Assembly (NCBI RefSeq): GCF_024355225.1
Contig: NZ_VCNH01000008.1
Span: 3,596,001 to 3,660,000, forward strand
Reading direction: 5' to 3'
DNA: 64,000 nt
Source: Roseovarius sp. M141
GTDB taxonomy: Bacteria > Pseudomonadota > Alphaproteobacteria > Rhodobacterales > Rhodobacteraceae
The translations under genes and the position numbers were made by a program. Positions 63,854 to 64,000 of the stretch are shown piece after piece (the stretch's first letter is position 1; the number at the start of each line of letters is the position of its first letter). Below the pieces are notes generated by a model. The model was not told where the DNA came from and did not search any database. It saw only the letters and a list, made by a program, of their open reading frames with translations.

Positions 63854-64000
63854 TGGAGTACAGCCGAGCCGAACAGTCAGGGATGGCCGACGAGATTGAA
63901 GCGTCACCTGAGGGCGCGATGATGATCGACTGGCTGGCGGATTACGCCGTGACGCGGGACCAGGCACGGGCTTGCGGATGATCTGGACGGACAGGTCGGA

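Noticed and set aside
1..64000. CRISPR arrays and rRNA operons
   Set aside because: No regularly spaced repeats of CRISPR type and no rRNA signature sequences were seen; the only array-like repeat is the GGGTGGC series, which lacks unique equal spacers.

Overview
The window is GC-rich (roughly 60 percent or more by eye) and has gene content typical of a marine Rhodobacteraceae (Roseobacter-group) alphaproteobacterium. Indicators are HemP with imelysin, a PhnW/PhnA/PhnY 2-aminoethylphosphonate (AEP) operon with its ABC transporter, an MdeA/MdeB/MdeR methionine-degradation module, and a cobalamin-riboswitch cbtB-cbtA-DUF1636-cobW operon. No rRNA, tRNA or CRISPR array was recognised. All functional names come from reading motifs by eye; no database search was run.

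Layout. 1-1.7 kb: hemin/iron operon on the minus strand (hemP, a Cys-rich unknown, imelysin cut by the window edge). 2.1-4.3 kb: FAD oxidoreductase and D-2-hydroxyacid dehydrogenase on the plus strand. 4.3-16.7 kb: phosphonate block. phnW-phnA-phnY-pbfA run on the minus strand opposite a LysR regulator, followed by an AEP ABC transporter and a Na/Pi cotransporter. 17.3-20.6 kb: a compact three-gene operon that looks like an uncharacterised RiPP (lanthipeptide-like) system: a repeat-containing precursor-like protein, a HopA1-like putative lyase, and a kinase with an RRE-like N-terminus. It is followed by palindromic intergenic repeats. 20.9-24.0 kb: class V aminotransferase, PepSY membrane protein and a CPLC-motif secreted protein. 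24.2-28.4 kb: mdeB, mdeA and divergent mdeR.

28.8-33.7 kb: metal-resistance remnant (truncated lspA, intact ZntA-type ATPase, broken ZIP transporter, MerR regulator with matching operator-like sites) with an orphan HutC-like repressor. 33.7-38 kb: gene wreckage plus a GH25 lysozyme lipoprotein. 38-41.2 kb: PepSY/DUF2271 genes opposite an OmpR-type two-component system. 41.3-50.5 kb: RND efflux operon, cytochrome c, a phaC broken by two compensating frameshifts, and a TetR regulator. Near-identical palindromes precede both the RND operon and the phaC/TetR locus.

50.5-61 kb: a strongly rearranged region with an in-frame HlyD/DUF900-hydrolase chimera, a phage lysis cassette (M15 endopeptidase, Rz/Rz1-like spanins), a decayed IS110, a toxin/immunity remnant, an IS3 remnant fused to a truncated phage integrase, phage early genes, and a truncated cytosine methyltransferase joined head-on to a truncated cobW. 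61-63.3 kb: the rest of the cobalt-uptake operon and its B12 riboswitch. 63.4-64 kb: transposase and lysis-gene debris. The left half is orderly and operonic. The right half has at least seven places where two genes are cut and joined, which suggests an IS/phage-rich replicon undergoing deletion, or assembly artefacts that should be excluded.
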